Assembly (NCBI GenBank): GCA_903921605.1
Contig: CAIXQV010000961.1
Location: 1 to 16,531 of the forward strand
Direction of reading: 5' to 3'
DNA: 16,531 nt
From: an uncultured Planctomycetaceae bacterium
GTDB taxonomy: Bacteria > Planctomycetota > Planctomycetia > Planctomycetales > Planctomycetaceae
Shown: positions 14,188 through 16,531 of the stretch, piece by piece
Position numbering within the stretch: the stretch's first letter is position 1
How the letters are laid out: the number at the start of each line of letters is the position of its first letter
The notes under the pieces: model-generated
Databases searched by the model: none
Seen by the model: only the letters and a program-made list of their open reading frames with translations
What the model was told of the DNA's origin: nothing
Program-made: the position numbers and the translations under genes

Positions 14188-14315
14188 TGGCGGGGAAACC
14201 ACGAATTCTGACGCTGCGGTTGAAGGCGCGCTGGTGGAACGAAGTTGACCTTGGCACAAAGTGTCACGCTGACATCACCGTCAATCCCGCTAACAATAAG
14301 AAGAAAGTCTCATGA
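14184..14315 (+). CDS. 43-aa ORF coupled to both neighbours
   Basis: ATG 14184 (or the next codon, ATG 14187) overlaps the stop of the preceding gene, and the stop TGA 14313-14315 overlaps the following ATG 14312. The peptide is basic ('MMAGKPRILTLRLKARWWNE' start, 'NNKKKVS' end) with no known family. The exact ATGA overlap on both sides is the main argument that it is translated. Confidence 0.5.
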   Translation: MMAGKPRILTLRLKARWWNEVDLGTKCHADITVNPANNKKKVS

Positions 14316-14557
14316 TCACAGTAGGCATGTCACCGACGACGATCCTGAGTGAAGCCAATTCGCTGGCGGCCGCATTTCACTTTGCTCTGGGATTCACCGT
14401 GCCGGACGGTTACGAGTTTCACAAATCGAATAACCCTCGATCGCTATTCGCCTGGAACCTCGTTCGCATCGCCTTCGACCGAATCGCCACAACAGATCTG
14501 AACGAAGTCGTTGCTGAGTGCGACGACAATGAGTGTGAGGCGAAGCATGAGTTCTGA
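14312..14557 (+). CDS. 81-aa hypothetical protein of the small-ORF chain
   Basis: Starts at ATG 14312, with ATGA overlap to the upstream ORF. It contains 'VPDGYEFHKSNNPRSLFAWN' followed by 'LVRIAFDRIATTDLNEVV' and an acidic C-terminus ('ECDDNECEAKHEF'). It reads like a small folded helical protein. No family is recognised, and the position suggests an element-borne accessory gene. Confidence 0.55.
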   Translation: MITVGMSPTTILSEANSLAAAFHFALGFTVPDGYEFHKSNNPRSLFAWNLVRIAFDRIATTDLNEVVAECDDNECEAKHEF

Positions 14558-14702
14558 AGGAAATGCCGCTGAGGACACGGATGTGATTGAAACAGTGACG
14601 AAGTTCTCGCAGGTCAGTCTTTTTTTACGTTCCGTTTCTCACCCGGCAATATTCGTCGGGACCACCGCATCTACTCTCGACCAGTGCAAGTACAGCAAAT
14701 AA
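14547..14702 (+). CDS. 51-aa ORF, end of the small-ORF chain
   Basis: ATG 14547 lies 11 bases inside the previous gene and is preceded by GAGG about 8 bases upstream. The N-terminus is acidic ('MSSEGNAAEDTDVIETV') and the rest weakly hydrophobic. A T-run at 14620-14626 encodes 'SLFLR'. No family is recognised. Coding status is uncertain but supported by the overlap and the ribosome binding site. Confidence 0.4.
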   Translation: MSSEGNAAEDTDVIETVTKFSQVSLFLRSVSHPAIFVGTTASTLDQCKYSK

Positions 14703-14718
14703 ATGAGGTTATGCCGCG

Positions 14719-14973
14719 ATGAAGTTTTACACCACATCTGAAGTTGCAACGATTCTGGGCATCTCAAAGGGAACCGCAGTCGGCCTTTGCAATGACGGCC
14801 TATTGAAGGCCGTCAACATTGGACGCTGCAATTCAAAAAGGAAACGTTGGCGAATCAGCGAGGAAAGCCTCGAAGCCTTCGTTCGAGATCGCGCAAATCC
14901 GACAGCAAAAGAAAAGCAGGTGACTGCTCGTGGACGTTTGATCCAGCGGCCAGTACGCGATTACTTCGCTTGA
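14719..14973 (+). CDS. excisionase-like helix-turn-helix protein
   Basis: 84 aa from ATG 14719, with GAGG about 10 bases upstream. Residues 3 to about 56 form a MerR/excisionase-type HTH (HTH_17): 'YTTSEVATILGISKGTAVGL' then 'NIGRCNSKRKRWRISEESLE' then 'FV'. The basic insert in the wing is typical. Such proteins bend attachment-site DNA and steer an integrase toward excision, or act as small regulators. The integrase converges from the other strand, with its stop 157 bases away. The tail is basic and ends 'RPVRDYFA'. No separate DNA target is visible. Confidence 0.75.
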   Translation: MKFYTTSEVATILGISKGTAVGLCNDGLLKAVNIGRCNSKRKRWRISEESLEAFVRDRANPTAKEKQVTARGRLIQRPVRDYFA

Positions 14974-15035
14974 GTTCCGGCGACTTCTGGTGGGAACATC
15001 CAACCATGAACGTGGTTGGATAAGTCAATCAACCG
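14961..15035 (-). pseudogene. duplicated 3' end of an integrase gene (relic)
   Basis: The minus strand encodes 'RLIDLSNHVHGWMFPPEVAG' then 'TQAK' and a TAA at 14963-14961. This parallels the C-terminus of the intact integrase ('RLIDVGQYVHAWLFP', its residues 381-395), with 10 of 15 residues identical. The frame upstream of 15035 no longer matches. The relic converges with the excisionase gene, overlapping its last 13 bases. It probably marks the end of an earlier integrase replaced or displaced by the present one. The 9-bp perfect stem atccaacca/tggttggat (14998-15021) lies inside it and could also act as a terminator between the convergent genes. Confidence 0.65.
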
Positions 15036-15130
15036 CTTCCTAAAGAATGAGATATCAGACAAGGCCACCTCAGTAACTGTTTTCTCGGTCAGGTATCTAC
15101 TCCCGATCCTATGCGTATCGTGTTTCGATG

Positions 15131-16369
15131 TTACTTGCCGCCAGCTTTCTTTGCTTTTCGCTTCACGGGCTTCTTTTTCTTCTTTGGAAACAGCCATGCA
15201 TGAACATATTGGCCAACGTCAATCAATCGCTGGTCTTCAATCCCCTGGCGATAAACCGCGGCCATGGATTCATCGGCGTGGCCCATAATGTAGTCAACGG
15301 CAACCTGATCCTTGGTTCCTCCAGCCACCGTCTCGAATGTTCTCCGCAGTGAATAAAAGCCCCTGCCATTCCGGGAGACTTTGCAGGACGCGCACAGCTT
15401 CGTAAACATCTTCGTAATGTTGTCGCACGTGTAAGTCTCGCCAGACTCCTTGACGACTTCCCACCAAACAGGCTTTCCGTGCGAAGTCAAAAAGCAGAGT
15501 GCGTCGTCTGCCTCATCCTTTGCAATCGGCCGCCGCAATATCGCGGCCCGTATCGCTTCGATCGTCTCTGGCCACAATCGAAAGCGCCGTGGAATCCCGG
15601 TTTTCTCACGTGCCAAGTCGTACCATCCCGATTGAACATTCAGGAATGTGGTCGACAGTCTTCCGCAATCCGCATTCCCCATGCCGCCATTGATTCCGAG
15701 GAGGATGCAGGCCTTGAGCCATCCGTCGGACGCCTTCAGCAGCTTCTGGATTTCAACGGCTGAAAAGTCGAGTTTGCCACCTCGCGCCGCTTCTTTCTTT
15801 TGCTGTTCACGCCGCGAAACGGTCCTACTCGGTTTACGAAAGTCGGGCCCGAAGTTCGGCATTGAGGGAATCAGCTCAGATTCAAACGCCCATTTGAAGG
15901 CGGTCCGGATTCGTTGAATCTCGTTTCCAGTCTTCTCCGCACCCCATGTTGCCGGGAAGGCTGCTTTGTAGGCCGAGAAGTCAGAGGCTCTCAAAGAACC
16001 CGCCCGGGTGAACTTACCGAAGTGCGCCATGAATCTCCGACAGGACTTCAGGTTATCGCTGAAATGTCGTCTGGTGACCTCTCCGGAGTCAACACGCCGC
16101 TGCTGCCGCTCGAGAAAGAGATTGCAAAGATCGTACGCTGAGAGTTCGGTAGACGACACCAGTGCGACACCCGTTCTCCGGGGATCTCGACCAGCTTGAA
16201 TTTCGTCCACTTGATCGAGATACTTCTCGAGTGCAGTCTCATGATTCGACCAAACGCCGAAGAACCAGATCTTTCCCTTAATTTTCTTGGCCCATTGGCC
16301 GTTCTGGTGGGCAAATAAAGGGAATTCCTTGTAAGGTTTCTCTGGCTTTGTGTCTGGTTTCGTTGCCAT
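15131..16369 (-). CDS. tyrosine recombinase (integrase)
   Basis: 412 aa from ATG 16369; no Shine-Dalgarno is seen. An N-terminal arm-type DNA-binding region (1-65) is followed by a SAM-like core-binding domain (about 72-175) and a catalytic domain (about 195-395). Recognisable catalytic positions are Lys256 ('REKTGIPRR'), Arg342 ('FYSLRRTF'), His364 ('IMGHADESM') and the nucleophile Tyr373 ('AAVYRQG'). Box I reads 'GINGGMGNADCGRL' with no arginine at the usual place, and the HxxR histidine is Tyr339. Both departures are, to my recollection, shared by many planctomycete integrases. The tail 'KKKKKPVKRKAKKAGGK' is strongly basic. The gene lies 88 bases from a tRNA gene and converges with an excisionase-like gene, as expected for the recombination module of an integrated element. 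Confidence 0.88.
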   Translation of the reverse strand: MATKPDTKPEKPYKEFPLFAHQNGQWAKKIKGKIWFFGVWSNHETALEKYLDQVDEIQAGRDPRRTGVALVSSTELSAYDLCNLFLERQQRRVDSGEVTRRHFSDNLKSCRRFMAHFGKFTRAGSLRASDFSAYKAAFPATWGAEKTGNEIQRIRTAFKWAFESELIPSMPNFGPDFRKPSRTVSRREQQKKEAARGGKLDFSAVEIQKLLKASDGWLKACILLGINGGMGNADCGRLSTTFLNVQSGWYDLAREKTGIPRRFRLWPETIEAIRAAILRRPIAKDEADDALCFLTSHGKPVWWEVVKESGETYTCDNITKMFTKLCASCKVSRNGRGFYSLRRTFETVAGGTKDQVAVDYIMGHADESMAAVYRQGIEDQRLIDVGQYVHAWLFPKKKKKPVKRKAKKAGGK

Positions 16370-16457
16370 CTGGTTTTTCGCTTCAGGTGTCGTTGCGGGT
16401 GTCGTCTCACTGAAAACCGCCGCCCTAAAGCATAAAACCCAAGTGTTTTCAATACAA

Positions 16458-16531
16458 GTCTCGGTAGCTCAATTGGATAGAGCGTCGGCCTCCGAAGCCG
16501 AAGGTTGCAGGTTCGACCCCCGCCCGAGACA
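16458..16531 (+). tRNA. tRNA-Arg (anticodon CCG)
   Basis: A full cloverleaf can be folded: acceptor gtctcgg/ccgagac with discriminator A; D stem gctc/gagc around aattggata; anticodon stem tcggc/gccga around ctccgaa, giving anticodon CCG; variable aggtt; T arm gcagg/cccgc around ttcgacc. The T stem has one A/C mismatch (third pair). The window ends at the discriminator base, so whether CCA is encoded cannot be seen. It reads Arg codon CGG. Confidence 0.93.

Overview
The window looks like part of a planctomycete chromosome (inference). It carries a lipoprotein built from three sulfatase-modifying-factor (FGE-like) domains, a tyrosine integrase with 'GNADCG' where Box I would normally have its arginine, a broken N-terminus resembling planctomycete Ser/Thr kinases, long gene-poor gaps and weak ribosome binding sites. 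Genus cannot be decided from the sequence.

Left part (about 0.9-5.1 kb, minus strand): the most notable content is a tightly packed five-gene operon that I read as a thiazole/oxazole-modified microcin (TOMM, a RiPP) pathway. In transcription order it has: a Cys-rich, precursor-like leader and core fused to a three-helix membrane domain (5071-4481); a membrane-anchored or lipoprotein SRPBCC protein (4481-3783); an ocin-ThiF/E1-like leader-binding protein with a zinc tetrathiolate (3786-2866); a YcaO cyclodehydratase (2882-1644); and a SagB-type FMN dehydrogenase (1630-902). Three consecutive junctions overlap (TGATG, ATGA, 17 nt) and the last is a 13-nt gap. The enzymes suggest that Cys residues of the first protein are cyclised to thiazolines and oxidised to thiazoles. 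No exporter or leader peptidase is present, and the candidate substrate is itself a membrane protein, so the product may stay anchored in the membrane (inference).

Middle part (about 5.1-11.6 kb): a gene-poor stretch, then the triple FGE-like lipoprotein (8482-5981, minus), a repeat cluster, a small membrane protein, a GT28/MGDG-synthase-like diacylglycerol glycosyltransferase (10939-9773, minus), and an IS1634-type transposase remnant (about 11208-11441).

Right part (about 11.7-16.5 kb): an overlapping HNH endonuclease and SAM methyltransferase pair, a chain of four small overlapping ORFs, an excisionase-like HTH protein, a duplicated integrase 3' end, a full tyrosine integrase on the opposite strand, and a tRNA-Arg(CCG) at the right edge. 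This looks like one end of an integrated element beside a tRNA gene, with the HNH/methyltransferase pair as possible cargo.
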